NCBI GenBank assembly: GCA_950097015.1
Contig: CATNEN010000038.1
Coordinates: forward strand, 8,256,001 to 8,320,000
Direction of reading: 5' to 3'
DNA length: 64,000 bases
Origin: Macrostomum hystrix
Taxonomy: Eukaryota; Platyhelminthes; Macrostomidae
Under the pieces are notes generated by a model. It was given only the letters and a program-made list of their open reading frames with translations, had not been told where the DNA came from and ran no database searches. Positions 19,540-30,801 of this stretch are shown piece after piece. The translations under genes and the position numbers were made by a program. How positions within the stretch are numbered: the stretch's first letter is position 1; each line of letters begins with the position of its first letter.

Positions 19540-20577
19540 TCACCTCAAGGCCTGGGGATACACCACATTCTTCGTTCTTCCCCTTGGTGCGAAAATGAAT
19601 AGGCCAGCTGGAGTTCCAACACGGGAGCAGGCGACATAAAGCTGCCCATGCGAGAAGCAAGGAGTCTCCAGGTTGATGCCAGCCACCTTCAGCGACTGTC
19701 CCTGAGCCTTGTTAATAGTCATCGCAAAGCACACTCTCACAGGGAACTGCAGTCGCTTGAACTGAAATGGCAGGTCCGTGGGGATAATTGGAATCCGGGG
19801 AACGAACACAGACTCTCCTCTGCCAGATCCAGTCATTATCATGGCCTCAATCACGTGTGGGAAGAGCCGCCTGACTATCAGTCTGGTGCCGTTACACAGC
19901 CTTGGCGCATTCAGGTTGCGGAGGAGCATAATTGGTGCCCCAACTTTCAGCTGCAAGTTGTGCGATGGAGTTCCAGGAGGATCTAGAGAGTTCAGAAACT
20001 CAACAGGATACTCCACAGCGGTGTCATCAGTCAACGTTGTATCAATTGACTTGTAGGTGAAAACTGCACCTGGCAACTCCTGAAGCAGTTGGTAGTTAAT
20101 TTCGTTGGCGGCATCATTTCTAGGACACAGAATTGCCCTCTCTGACAGCCAGTCAACGTCAGCATATCGAACCATCAGGTTCGGGTAAACTTTTGCCCTG
20201 AGCTCCTGCACTGACTGCACAATGGTTCCGATTGTAGCGATCGATGACTGCCCATCCTCGGTGCTAATCTCCAGCAGACCATTGCCGATTCGCAATAGAT
20301 TGGCAGAGAACTCATGAGCTGTTTCGTCTCCTTGAATTGTAGCTCTCATGTTTGTTCGTAGGTGCAACTTCACAACCGATGGCCACAGGTGAGATGATTT
20401 TAGGCAAGCATTAATCTCATCAGCAGGAGTGCCATGCGGAATCACAGGCAGCGTCTGTCTAAAGTCTCCAGACAGCAGCAGAGTGACACCACCCATCAGT
20501 TGATCGCCAGCCTCTCTCTTTCTTCCCTCTATCCCAGGCTGGCTGGAGAAAAATATCGACCGGAGAGCCCTGCGCAC
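19540..20577 (-). CDS. Helitron PIF1-type helicase, C-terminal part
   Basis: 345-codon open frame. PIF1/Helitron motifs are in order: LLLSGDFRQTLPVIP (motif III), LRTNMR, RAILCPRNDAANEIN, GAPIMLLRNL, LCNGTRL, then MTINKAQGQSL (motif V) and GQLYVACSRV (motif VI). Motifs I and II and the Rep domain are absent because the element is internally deleted, so no active protein is expected. The upstream boundary lies at the deletion junction; the ATG may be fortuitous. Confidence 0.8.
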   Translation of the reverse strand: MRRALRSIFFSSQPGIEGRKREAGDQLMGGVTLLLSGDFRQTLPVIPHGTPADEINACLKSSHLWPSVVKLHLRTNMRATIQGDETAHEFSANLLRIGNGLLEISTEDGQSSIATIGTIVQSVQELRAKVYPNLMVRYADVDWLSERAILCPRNDAANEINYQLLQELPGAVFTYKSIDTTLTDDTAVEYPVEFLNSLDPPGTPSHNLQLKVGAPIMLLRNLNAPRLCNGTRLIVRRLFPHVIEAMIMTGSGRGESVFVPRIPIIPTDLPFQFKRLQFPVRVCFAMTINKAQGQSLKVAGINLETPCFSHGQLYVACSRVGTPAGLFIFAPRGRTKNVVYPQALR

Positions 20578-21402
20578 TGGGACGCCACCGCACTCACCGC
20601 ACTCAGTCTCAGTGCTGCTTGGGGGCCAGTAGACAGTCTAGGGGTTTGGGCTGTGTACATTCACGGCTTGAAATACAATGTACAGTCTGGGGCTTCGGCG
20701 CCCGGGGAAGGGAGGGGGTGGCTGTAATAAAATTTGGCCCGCAGAGTGGCGGAGGGGAGTTGGGGTGGCTGTCCTCGGAAAACAAAAAGTGACTCACTTT
20801 GAGATGATGCAGCTTTGCTCTGGATTGAGTAGAGATGTTCAAAATTGACAGCATTGTTGTAAAACATGTAAAGTGTAAGTGGATCAAATTTGGAGAAAAT
20901 CTGACAAAGTGGGGCGACGATTTGTCGAATTGAGTGATTTTTTGACGATTTTTGAGCAGTTTTTTGCACTTTTGAGCAGGAAGGAAATGATTTTTCGGGA
21001 ATTTGAGTAGCCTATTGCACTCAGCGTAGGTGGTTTTAGGTATGTGCAAAGTTTGGTGCGATTTAGTTGAGCGGTTTCGGCGTCTATAAAGACAAAAGGT
21101 TGCACACACACACACACACACACACACAGACAGACAGACAGAGTTTTCACTTTTATATATATAGACTAGCTTTTTTTGCCCGTTGTTTTTGGGGCAGAAA
21201 TTTAAAGCAAAGCAGTAAGCAATTCACGTCTCTGTATTAACTTTATAGTGAAGGTCACCATTTATTTATTTACTGCATTAATGAAAAGTGAAGAGTTTGT
21301 TTAAGGGCGTTTTAAGTAAAAAATATGTGAAAAGTTTGTCCAAACAGCCCCCTCTTGATTACTTCTTTAGAAACATGTCTCTTAGCCACTCCTCTATACA
21401 GT

Positions 21403-21678
21403 CAGTGGCAGATCTAGGAATTTTGTTTTGGGGCGGTCTGTCAGGGGAGCGCCATGAGAATCACAGAGGGGGTGCCAGCGGCCGAAAAAGGGCGCCAGGA
21501 GCCAAGAAAGGGCGCCAGCAGCTGAAAAACGGGAGCCAGCGGCTGAAAAAGGGGCGCCAGCGGCCGAAAAGGGGCGCCAGTGCTGCGACTGGCGCCCCTG
21601 GTGGGGGCATCTTATTCCCATGATTAAAATTTTGGGGGGGGGCGACTGCCCCCCGCCCCCCCCCTAAATCTGCCTCTG
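21403..21678. mobile_element. hAT-type MITE inside Helitron 3
   Basis: 276 bp, same TIRs and TATACAGT flanks (21395-21402 and 21679-21686) at the same Helitron position. Confidence 0.85.
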
Positions 21679-21830
21679 TATACAGTATGCATGTACACGC
21701 GTATACATAAGGAAAATAGCCAAGGCATAACAATAACAATGTCAAAGAAACAAAATTAAACAGTTTCAGAGTTCAGAGTTAGACAGGTCAAGGTCAATTC
21801 GTGACTACTTTTCTATTAATTGCTTGCGAG

Positions 21831-22888
21831 TCACCTCAAGGCCTGGGGATACACCACATTCTTCGTTCTTCCCCTTGGTGCGAAAATGAATAGGCCAGCT
21901 GGAGTTCCAACACGGGAGCAGGCGACATAAAGCTGCCCATGCGAGAAGCAAGGAGTCTCCAGGTTGATGCCAGCCACCTTCAGCGACTGTCCCTGAGCCT
22001 TGTTAATAGTCATCGCAAAGCACACTCTCACAGGGAACTGCAGTCGCTTGAACTGAAATGGCAGGTCCGTGGGGATAATTGGAATCCGGGGAACGAACAC
22101 AGACTCTCCTCTGCCAGATCCAGTCATTATCGTGGCCTCAATCACGTGTGGGAAGAGCCGCCTGACTATCAGTCTGGTGCCGTTACACAGCCTTGGCGCA
22201 TTCAGGTTGCGGAGGAGCATAATTGGTGCCCCAACTTTCAGCTGCAAGTTGTGCGATGGAGTTCCAGGAGGATCTAGAGAGTTCAGAAACTCAACAGGAT
22301 ACTCCACAGCGGTGTCATCAGTCAACGTTGTATCAATTGACTTGTAGGTGAAAACTGCATCTGGCAACTCCTGAAGCAGTTGGTAGTTAATTTCGTTGGC
22401 GGCATGCCGGCATCATTTCTAGGACACAGAATTGCCCTCTCTGACAGCCAGTCAACGTCAGCATATCGAACCATCAGGTTCGGGTAAACTTTTGCCTTGA
22501 GCTCCTGCACTGACTGCACAATGGTTCCGATTGTAGCGATCGATGACTGCCCATCCTCGGTGCTAATCTCCAGCAGACCATTGCCGATTCGCAATAGATT
22601 GGCAGAGAACTCATGAGCTGTTTCGTCTCCTTGAATTGTAGCTCTCATGTTTGTTCGTAGGTGCAACTTCACAACCGATGGCCACAGGTGAGATGATTTT
22701 AGGCAAGCATTAATCTCATCAGCAGGAGTGCCACGCGGAATCACAGGCAGCGTCTGTCTAAAGTCTCCAGACAGCAGCAGAGTGACACCACCCATCAGTT
22801 GATCGCCAGCCTCTCTCTTTCTTCTATCCCAGGCTGGCTGGAGAGAAATATAGACCGGAGAGCCCTGCGCACTGGGACGCCACCGCAC
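21831..22888 (-). pseudogene. Helitron helicase remnant with frameshift
   Basis: Same sequence as 20577-19540 but with an extra GCCGGCAT next to an existing GGCGGCAT near 22405. The insertion shifts the frame, so the reading is split into 22888-22322 and 22367-21831. Confidence 0.8.
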
Positions 22889-23452
22889 TCACCGCACTCA
22901 GTCTCAGTGCTGCTTGGGGGCCAGTAGACAGTCTAGGGGTTTGGGCTGTGTACATTCACGGCTTGAAATACAATGTACAGTCTGGGGCTTCGGCGCCCGG
23001 GGAAGGGAGGGGGTGGCTGTAATAAAATTTGGCCCGCAGAGTGGCGGAGGGGAGTTGGGGTGGCTGTCCTCGGAAAACAAAAAGTGACTCACTTTGAGAT
23101 GATGCAGCTTTGCTCTGGATTGAGTAGAGATGTTCAAAATTGACAGCATTGTTGGAAAACATGTAAAGTGTAAGTGGATCAAATTTGGAGAAAATCTGAC
23201 AAAGTGGGGCGACGATATGTCGAATTGAGTGATTTTTTGACGATTTTTGAGCAGTTTTTTGCACTTTTGAGCAGGAAGGAAATGATTTTTCAGGAATTTG
23301 AGTAGCCTATTGCACTCAGCGTAGGTGGTTTTAGGTATGTGCAAAGTTTGGTGCGATTTCGTTGAGCGGTTTCGGCGTCTATAAAGACAAAAGGTTGCAC
23401 ACACACACACACACACACAGACAGACAGAGTTTTCACTTTTATATATATAGA

Positions 23453-24505
23453 TTTAAGCATGTAGATTTGTGCCCTATCTAAAGCATTGCATTGGCTTTG
23501 AAAGCTGTGGAGTATGAGTGATTTTATAGTCTTCATTTATCAAGAACTCTAAGTACTTGAGCATATACAATATAATCAAGAATTGCAGCTTACTAGGACT
23601 AAGCTGGTTCAGAGACTCCAACTAATTTACTGCTGACTCTTAAATTAATTGATTACCTGGGACAAAAATCATGATTTTAGGTCACAAAAAATTAAGGCAA
23701 GCAGAAAGTGTTTTCTACTGAAGTACGATAGATTTTTACTATCGGTGTCGCGAAAGCGTGAGTTATTATTATCCAATCCTGTTCTCTGTACACCCTTGTG
23801 GTAATCTATTTTCTTACCCCTGTTATCTGCCAGTTCCGCCCTTCTCTATCTATTATCGATTTTGTCGCTGTCCCTTTCCGCTAACCCCCCTCCAGTCTAG
23901 CGTCTGCCCCCACCGTGTTTTGCTCTCCCTCTGCTCGCGTTATCTATCGTCTTTTAACCCCCCAATTTACATTCACCCCAGGGTTTCATACCCTCATTTG
24001 TCTCTCCTCGCTGTCGACCCCCTTTCTGTCCTAGCATATCAAAATTTATAATATATTGTTTGAGGCCCGAGGTAGAGTGGCGTACGTTCTTCTGGTGCAT
24101 CGGCGCAAATGATTGCCATTTGACTCATAACTCTAACATAGCGAAAGTTCAAATGAAATCAATTTACGAGTATTTACAATCGGATTAAATCCTTGCAACA
24201 TACAGACAGACGCACGACATGTATACGGATGAATGCATAAAAATAAACGTGAATGACCAATATGACTAACAATTTGGTGACTTATGGTACTACTTTTTAA
24301 CGCCTCGGCGAATTTCGTGTTTGAAAGTCATGACTGAGGTTGCTTTTGATCCAGCACCACATTTTTGCACCAGCTGGATTATCGAAGCTGTCAAAGAAAT
24401 GTTGCCTCCATTTGCACTGCTTCAGTTCAGTGTTAGGACGCCAATAACGCACGCTTCTATTTCGTAAACTTCATGGACACGGATTATGTCTACGTTTTCT
24501 CGGTG
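23453..24505. other. No gene recognised
   Basis: Includes a C/T-rich stretch (23800-24030) open on the plus strand but without any domain. Nothing else seen. Confidence 0.4.
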
Positions 24506-24511
24506 GAGATT

Positions 24512-24712
24512 ATTATTACTATTATTATTACTATTATTATTACTAATATTATTACTATTATTATTACTATTATTATTACTATTATTATTACTAATATTAT
24601 TACTATTATTATTACTAATATTATTACTATTATTATTACTATTATTATGACTATTATTATTACTAATATTATTACTATTATTATTACTATTATTATTACT
24701 ATTATTATTATT
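24512..24712. repeat. ATT/ACT trinucleotide microsatellite
   Basis: Pure 3-bp periodicity of ATT with regularly placed ACT and AAT units, about 200 bp. Confidence 0.97.
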
Positions 24713-25433
24713 GAAATGCGCACGCCGATTGGGGGCTGGCTTAATTCTTTGATTATTTGATGTTGGTACGCTCGTAACTAACAAGGCAGATCGATTCGAT
24801 TTAAAAAAGGCGATAGAAAAAGAGTAGCATGCATAAGATTGATTTTAGGTGAATAAAATATTTGAAATTTGTAAACAAAGGTCCATTAAAACAAAAAATA
24901 AAGATTGAAATTTGAAGAGAAAATTAAAACTGACTGAAATCACTTCGCTCCCGAATGGAGAATAGCTATTTTGTTTTTGCGAGTTACGATCAAATATAAG
25001 AAAACTAAAACTCTAACTATAATCAAGCATTCTAACTATGGGCCTCAGGGCCGTGGCTTTTTTATCTAGCTTTAATTATGCTTTCTATGAATTCCACAAA
25101 AATTTCTGTTAATTCTGTGCTTTCCTGTGTGATTAAAACACCATTTTGTCATCAGCTGTTATGCTTTCGAAATTTCGAACAGTGCCTGCCACTTTCTCTA
25201 TGAATTTATTTCTAACTGGAACATTAACGGACCAATCGCAAAAAATAACGAATAAAAGTAACGACCATTATTATGTTTTAGGTAATCTTACTTTTTTGGT
25301 AACGCGCCTAACACTGATTGCACCTTTGGGAGCTCATATCTGTTCGTAAAAACGAGTATATGAGACTTTTTTCCACAGACAGTTTCACGCAGATGTTTTT
25401 TTGCCGTGGAGTCTTTCCCGCCGTGGGAAATCA

Positions 25434-25705
25434 GGAAAAGCTCGTCAGGAAAAGCTCCTGCGGGAAAACCTTGTGTGGGAAAAGCTCCTGCGGGAAAACC
25501 TTGTTGTGGGAAAAGCTCCTGCGGGAAAACCTTGTGTGGGAAAAGCTCCTGCGGGAAAACCTTGTTGTGGGAAAAGCTCCTGCGGGAAAACCTTGTGTGG
25601 GAAAAGCTCCTGCGGGAAAACCTTGTTGTGGGAAAAGCTCCTGTGGGAAAACCTTGTTGTGGGAAAAGCTCCTGCGGGAAAACCTTGTTGTGGGAAAAGC
25701 TCCTT
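25434..25705. repeat. 30/31-bp minisatellite, about 9 copies
   Basis: Unit GGGAAAAGCTCCTGC followed by GGGAAAACCTTGT; copies differ in having GTGT or GTTGT at the joint, first alternating and then all GTTGT. Confidence 0.92.
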
Positions 25706-25734
25706 TGACTGCGGCCCATTGCTCCTATAAAGCA

Positions 25735-26575
25735 GACAACCGATCTTTCCTTAGCCGAGAAGCCAACAAATGCTCCCCTTTAGCAGGAAACCAATGCCCT
25801 TCTTTAGCAGAAAACCTTATGCGCTTTTTTAGCAGAAAACCGTATGCTTCATTAGTAGAGAATCAGCGCTTCCTTTAGCAAGTTTTGTCCCCTTAAGCAG
25901 GCAACCAATGCCCTCTTTAGCAAGGTTTGGCCTCCTTTAGTGAAGAACAATGCACCCCTTTAGCAGACAACCAATGCCTCTCTTTAACAGAGAACGAATG
26001 CCCCCTTTCAAGAAAACAAGATTTTTACTGAGCCCAGCAGTCAACCAATGTCCCACAGCAGTCAATCAAGGCAGTCAATCAAAACCAATGCCCCCTTTAG
26101 CAGAAAACCAATGACCCCTTTAGCAGAAAACCAATGACCCCCTTTAGCAGAAAAACAATGACCCCTTAACAGGTAACCAATGACCCCTTTAACAGGTAAC
26201 CAATGACCTCCTTTAGCAGGTAACCAATGAACCCCTTTAGCAGAAAACCAATGACCCCTTTAGCAGAAAACCAATGACCTCCTTCATCAGGTAACCAATG
26301 ACCCCTTTAGCAGGTAACCAATGAACCCCTTTAGCAGAAAACCAATGACCCCTTTAGCAGGTAACCAATTAACCCCTTTAGCAGAAAGCCAATGAACCCA
26401 TTAGCAGGTAACCAATGAACCCCTATAGCAGAAAACCAATGACCCCTTTAGCAGGTAACCAATGAACTCGTTTAGCAGGTAATCAACGACCTCCTTTAGC
26501 AGGTAATCAATGACCTCCTTTAGCAGGTAATAAATGACCTCGTTTAGCATGTAATCAATGACCTCCATAACCACT
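25735..26575. repeat. Degenerate ~23-bp minisatellite
   Basis: Loose tandem repeat of CCTTTAGCAG(A/G)(A/T)AACCAATGA with much variation, about 35 copies. It begins almost directly after the 30/31-bp array. Confidence 0.9.
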
Positions 26576-26579
26576 TTCC

Positions 26580-27820
26580 TAATGCTGAAATGCTGAAACC
26601 TTTTGCATTGAGACAGAACAATGAAATTTGATCAATGTAATGCTTGGACTGAATGAAATGTTTTAAAGAAAATGCGATCAAATTTGGTCAAAGCATTCAA
26701 TTGTGACGATTAAAAGGACGAAGACCGAAGTCAGTGGCGGCGACAATTTTAGTTCACGGCAGTCTAGAGTCAGTTCTATGTACTTTATTATCTGGGTGCA
26801 CTGGGACGTACGACAAGCAGAGAGGAAAGTAAGGCGCAGGAGCTCAATAGTAGTAACGGTAAGTGATAGTAAGTAAGTTATAGTCAGTGGACAGGCGAAC
26901 AAGTGGACGAGACGAGAAGAAGTCTAGTCAAGCCAAGTATAGAGAAGCCTATAGAGAAGTACAAGGAGTCCAAGGCAGACCCAGGCACAGGCAGACACGG
27001 CAGGACAAGGCAGGTGGGGCGCGAGCGGGCCTAAAAACCTTAGTCAAATAAGCTAGACAGACTGTAAAACAGGGCGATCGATAATTCTCGGGAACAGTCC
27101 CAGCCAATGAGCGTGCAGCCCACTGGACAGGGTAGAATAGCTTGAGACATTAGTAGAAAATAAGCTAGGGCAGCGCGGTGTGCATCCACGCGTCTACTTA
27201 CAGTAGCGCGCACAGAATAATAATTAATTATATGAACTCGATAAATTGAAGGTAGCAAAAAGACATTATTTAAATGGCCCAAGTTATTACATAATTAGGA
27301 ATTCGCAAATTACAATTCACAGTGACAGTGACAACGTCACACAATCTCTGTTGAACGCGAATCATAAAATAAATAACTACTCATAAATAAACATTGATTA
27401 GAGATTTAGTATAGGTGCAGATGAACTAGCTCCCCTACGCCACCCTCTGTGTGGCCTCCCTTAAGCCCTTATCAGTGCGCTCTTATCAATAAAATTGGCA
27501 TGCTGAAAAATGCATTGGAAAAGCCTATCTTAAACAGTTTTTCGAATATTTAATCCCTTTAGAAATGAAGTTAAGCTTAATAAGAATACGTGTACCGATT
27601 CGGGCACATTCGACATCTTTTGGTGAGAAAACAAAGAAAATAGGTTATGCCGTTCGGGAGATATAGCGTTTACACAAACAAACAATGATTAGACATTTAG
27701 TATAGGTGGATGGAAGGTATGCTTGATACGCTCGTAGTCACAAAAATCTGGTTCGATTTTTATAAAATATTTCAAAAAATAATTTTTTCGTGGTCACAAA
27801 TTTTCACGCAACTGAGGGCC
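26580..27820. other. No gene recognised
   Basis: Unique sequence. GATTAGA(G/C)ATTTAGTATAGG occurs at about 27398 and again at about 27688. The stretch before the second copy (GTTCGGGAGATATAGCG, then an ACAAACAAACA run) resembles Helitron subterminal sequence, but no full element is visible. Confidence 0.35.
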
Positions 27821-27824
27821 TCTA

Positions 27825-28830
27825 ATACCGGGCGATTGTAATTATAAATGCCTCTGTAATTCAGAGCCTCTGTAGTTGCAGAGAGAATCTGCAGTTGAGA
27901 GCCTCTGTAGTTGAGAGAATCTGCAGTTGAGAGCCTCTGTAGTCGGGAGCCTCTAATACCGGACGATAGCAAATGCCTCTGTAGTTGAGAGCCTCTGTAG
28001 TTAAGAGAATCTGCAGTTGAGAGAATCTGTAGTTGAGAGCTTTAAATACCGAACGATTACAAATGCCTCTGTAGTTGAGAGCCTCTGTAGTTAAGATAAT
28101 CTGCAGTTGAGAGAATCTGTAGTTGAGAGCTTTAAATACCGAACGATTACAAATGCCTCTGTAGTTGAGAGCCTCTGTAGTTAAGAGAATCTGCAGTTGA
28201 GAGCCTCTGTAGTTAAGAGAATCTGTAGTTGAGAGCCTCTGTATTTAAGAGAATCTGTAGTTGAGAGCCTCTGTAGTTAAGAGAATCTGTAGTCAAGAGC
28301 TTCTAATACGGTACGATTGCAAATGCCTCTGTAGTTGAGAGCCTCTGTAGTTAAGAGAATCTGCAGTTGAGAGCCTCTGTAGTTAAGAGAATCTGTAGTT
28401 GAGAGCCTCTGTATTTAAGAGAATCTGTAGTTGAGAGCCTCTGTAGTTAAGAGAATCTGTAGTCAAGAGCTTCTAATACGGTACGATTGCAAATGCCTCT
28501 GTAGTTGAGAGCCTCTGTAGTTAAGAGAATCTGTAGTTGAGAGCCTCTGTAGTTAAGAGAATCTGTAGTTGAGAGCCTCTGTAGTTAAGAGAATCTGTAG
28601 TTGAGAGCCTCTGTAGTTAAGAGAATCTGTAGTTGAGAGCCTCTGTAGTTAAGAGAATCTGTAGTTGAGAGCCTCTGTAGTTAAGAGAATCTGTAGTCGA
28701 GAGCTTCTAATACCGTACGATTGCAAATGCCTCTGTAGTTGAGAGCCTCTGTAGTTCAGAGCCCCAGTAGTTGAGAGAATCTGTAGTTGAAAGCCTTAAA
28801 TACCGTACGATTGTGAATGCCTCTGTATAG
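27825..28830. repeat. 16-bp minisatellite with higher-order structure
   Basis: Basic unit TCTGTAGTTGAGAGCC alternating with TCTGTAGTTAAGAGAA. A longer marker containing TACCG(A/T)ACGATTGCAAATGCC recurs at about 27958, 28048, 28138, 28308, 28478 and 28712, giving larger periods of about 90 and 170 bp. Confidence 0.93.
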
Positions 28831-28859
28831 TTTAGAGCCTCTAGCAGTTGAGAAGTATT

Positions 28860-30290
28860 TGAGATCCTATCTATCTGCTTTGCGTACACCCGCAACAGCC
28901 AATCAGCCTACGTTGCATGGTCCGGACAATGAGAGTTTTAAAGGTAATTGTCACACTCAGGATTCTATACATTAAGGGCTTTTTGACTGAATGAAGCATC
29001 ATTGTTTTGCTTCAAAAGTTTTGCGATTCTGAAAACACACATTCATGACTTTATTTAACAAAGTCTGCGATTTTTTTTTCGTTTTTTTCAGAGGACAGAA
29101 TTATTTGTTATTGTTCATTCTTCCTATTTTTCAAATTGCAGGTTTATATTTTAAGTCTACGAGGCATCATACCTGGGAAATCTCCCATGGTCCACTGGCT
29201 GTGAATGGCGATTCCATATCCCTACAGTAAATAAACTTGATAATTTGGAAAATTTGCAGCGGTTTTGAAGCCTCGTGCAGTTGCTCTGATGAAATTCAAA
29301 CAAAGCAGTCAAGTTTTTCATTGAGGAAGATTTCAGGCATTTTTTCTGAAATATAGGAGTTGATTTAGCCGTTTGTGTGTACAATGTACATACAAAAATA
29401 GCCTGTTCTAAGTATGACGAAGTTTCGGTCTCAACGAATAGGCGTAGCAGTTTCGGTTTATTTTACTAGTAAGGTAAATTATCAATTGTTACAACACCTT
29501 GTAGCGGAAAGCACTCTCATGCAATAAGTTGGGCCTTCGAATTGAGAAATCGTCTTTACGGCGAATGCTGCCTATGTCTTTGATGGGTTACAGAGCTACT
29601 CAATGGATTTCATTTGAAACACAGCTACAGCTACAGTTCAGATTAGTCACTGATAAAATAACAACCAGCACTCAGTCGTAGAACAAGCCCGGGGTGAGTG
29701 TGGGAGCCTTCCTGGAAAGGCCTAATAAGCACATTTGAATACGAACTACGACTATGTAGTACACTAAAACAAAACCATTATAAATATTAATGGAAAACCG
29801 AAGAAATATCCCTAACAATTATAGCTAACGAAAATAATGCACTTAATAAGAAATAGCATATTAAAATTACATTAAATTAGAGAGACAACGTCACATAAGG
29901 ATGTACATCGTTTAGGCTAGTTAGATCGATAAATAATGGGGTGGCTGCTCGAGAGAGAACGCCAGAACCTGCACGAGATAAAAACAGAAAGGATTAATTT
30001 GAGATGGAGCATTGAAACTTGGTTTATTTTATCAATATCATTCTATTTTCTTTTGAATTTATTCTGAATCAAAAGCTTAAAGATATTATATCACTTTTTG
30101 ATGGAGACTCTCACAGACGCGCCTAAATTGACAGCTATCTAAAGATCTAAAGAAAGCTGTCAATAGGTGCATTGGGATCAAAAGAACTGCGAATACAAAA
30201 ATACAAACCTGCATGATGGATTATAGATTGGTACAGTAGTATGATTTATAAAATATGCAAAACATTTGGAAATTCAAGGCTGCATGGATT
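28860..30290. other. No gene recognised
   Basis: Unique AT-rich sequence without convincing exons or repeats. It lies 3' of the glycine-rich protein gene. Confidence 0.4.
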
Positions 30291-30309
30291 GCTTAAGAAC
30301 CAAAAAGAA

Positions 30310-30585
30310 CCATCACCTCATCTCACCTCACCTCACCTCATCTCACCTCATCTCACCTCATCTCACCTCACCTCATCTCATCTCACCTCACCTCACCTCA
30401 CCTCACCTCACCTCACCTCATCTCATCTCACCTCACCTCACCTCATCTCACCTCACCTCACCTCACCTCACCTCACCTCACCTCACCTCATCTCACCTCA
30501 CCTCATCTCACCTCACCTCACCTCAACTCACCTCACCTCATCCTCAACTCACCTCACCTCATCTCACCTCACCTCACCTCACCTG
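30310..30585. repeat. 5-bp CCTCA/TCTCA microsatellite
   Basis: About 55 units of CCTCA or TCTCA. On the minus strand, the sense strand of the neighbouring gene, it reads TGAGG repeatedly and so iterates AGGTGAG. It begins about 60 bp past that gene's stop codon. Confidence 0.95.
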
Positions 30586-30646
30586 CCCCTTCAAGCAAAG
30601 CCCGCCAGACGGTCTAATGACTGCAGAGTCCCTGATTTGTCCGGTC

Positions 30647-30746
30647 TCACACGCAGGCCGTTCCCGTGCACTTCAGCTGCACTCGGCCCTGTGGCTCCCA
30701 GTTGGCAGCTATGACGATGACGCAGTCGAGACCGCTGCAGATCGAT

Positions 30747-30801
<55 letters not shown>

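Larger units (their letters stand above)
18959..21165 (-). mobile_element. Helitron 2
   Basis: Begins on the minus strand TCTATATATATAAAAGTG at 21165 and ends with the same hairpin and CTAC (a likely mutated CTAG) at 18959, directly touching Helitron 1. It carries the longest helicase frame of the three (20577-19540). The Rep/HUH part and the first helicase motifs are deleted. Confidence 0.85.
21166..23452 (-). mobile_element. Helitron 3
   Basis: Begins TCTATATATATAAAAGTG at 23452 and ends in CTAG at 21166, immediately followed by the TC of Helitron 2. The 5' region has a (TG)n run and the typical GTCTTTATAGACGCCGAAAC stretch. The helicase frame is broken by an 8-bp insertion near 22405. Confidence 0.88.

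Noticed and set aside
23758-24051. 97-codon plus-strand frame rich in Pro/Ser/Leu
   Set aside because: C/T-rich DNA without domain, start context or splice support.
24422-24784. Poly-Asn/Ser or Ile-rich frames
   Set aside because: Translation of the ATT/ACT microsatellite in various frames.
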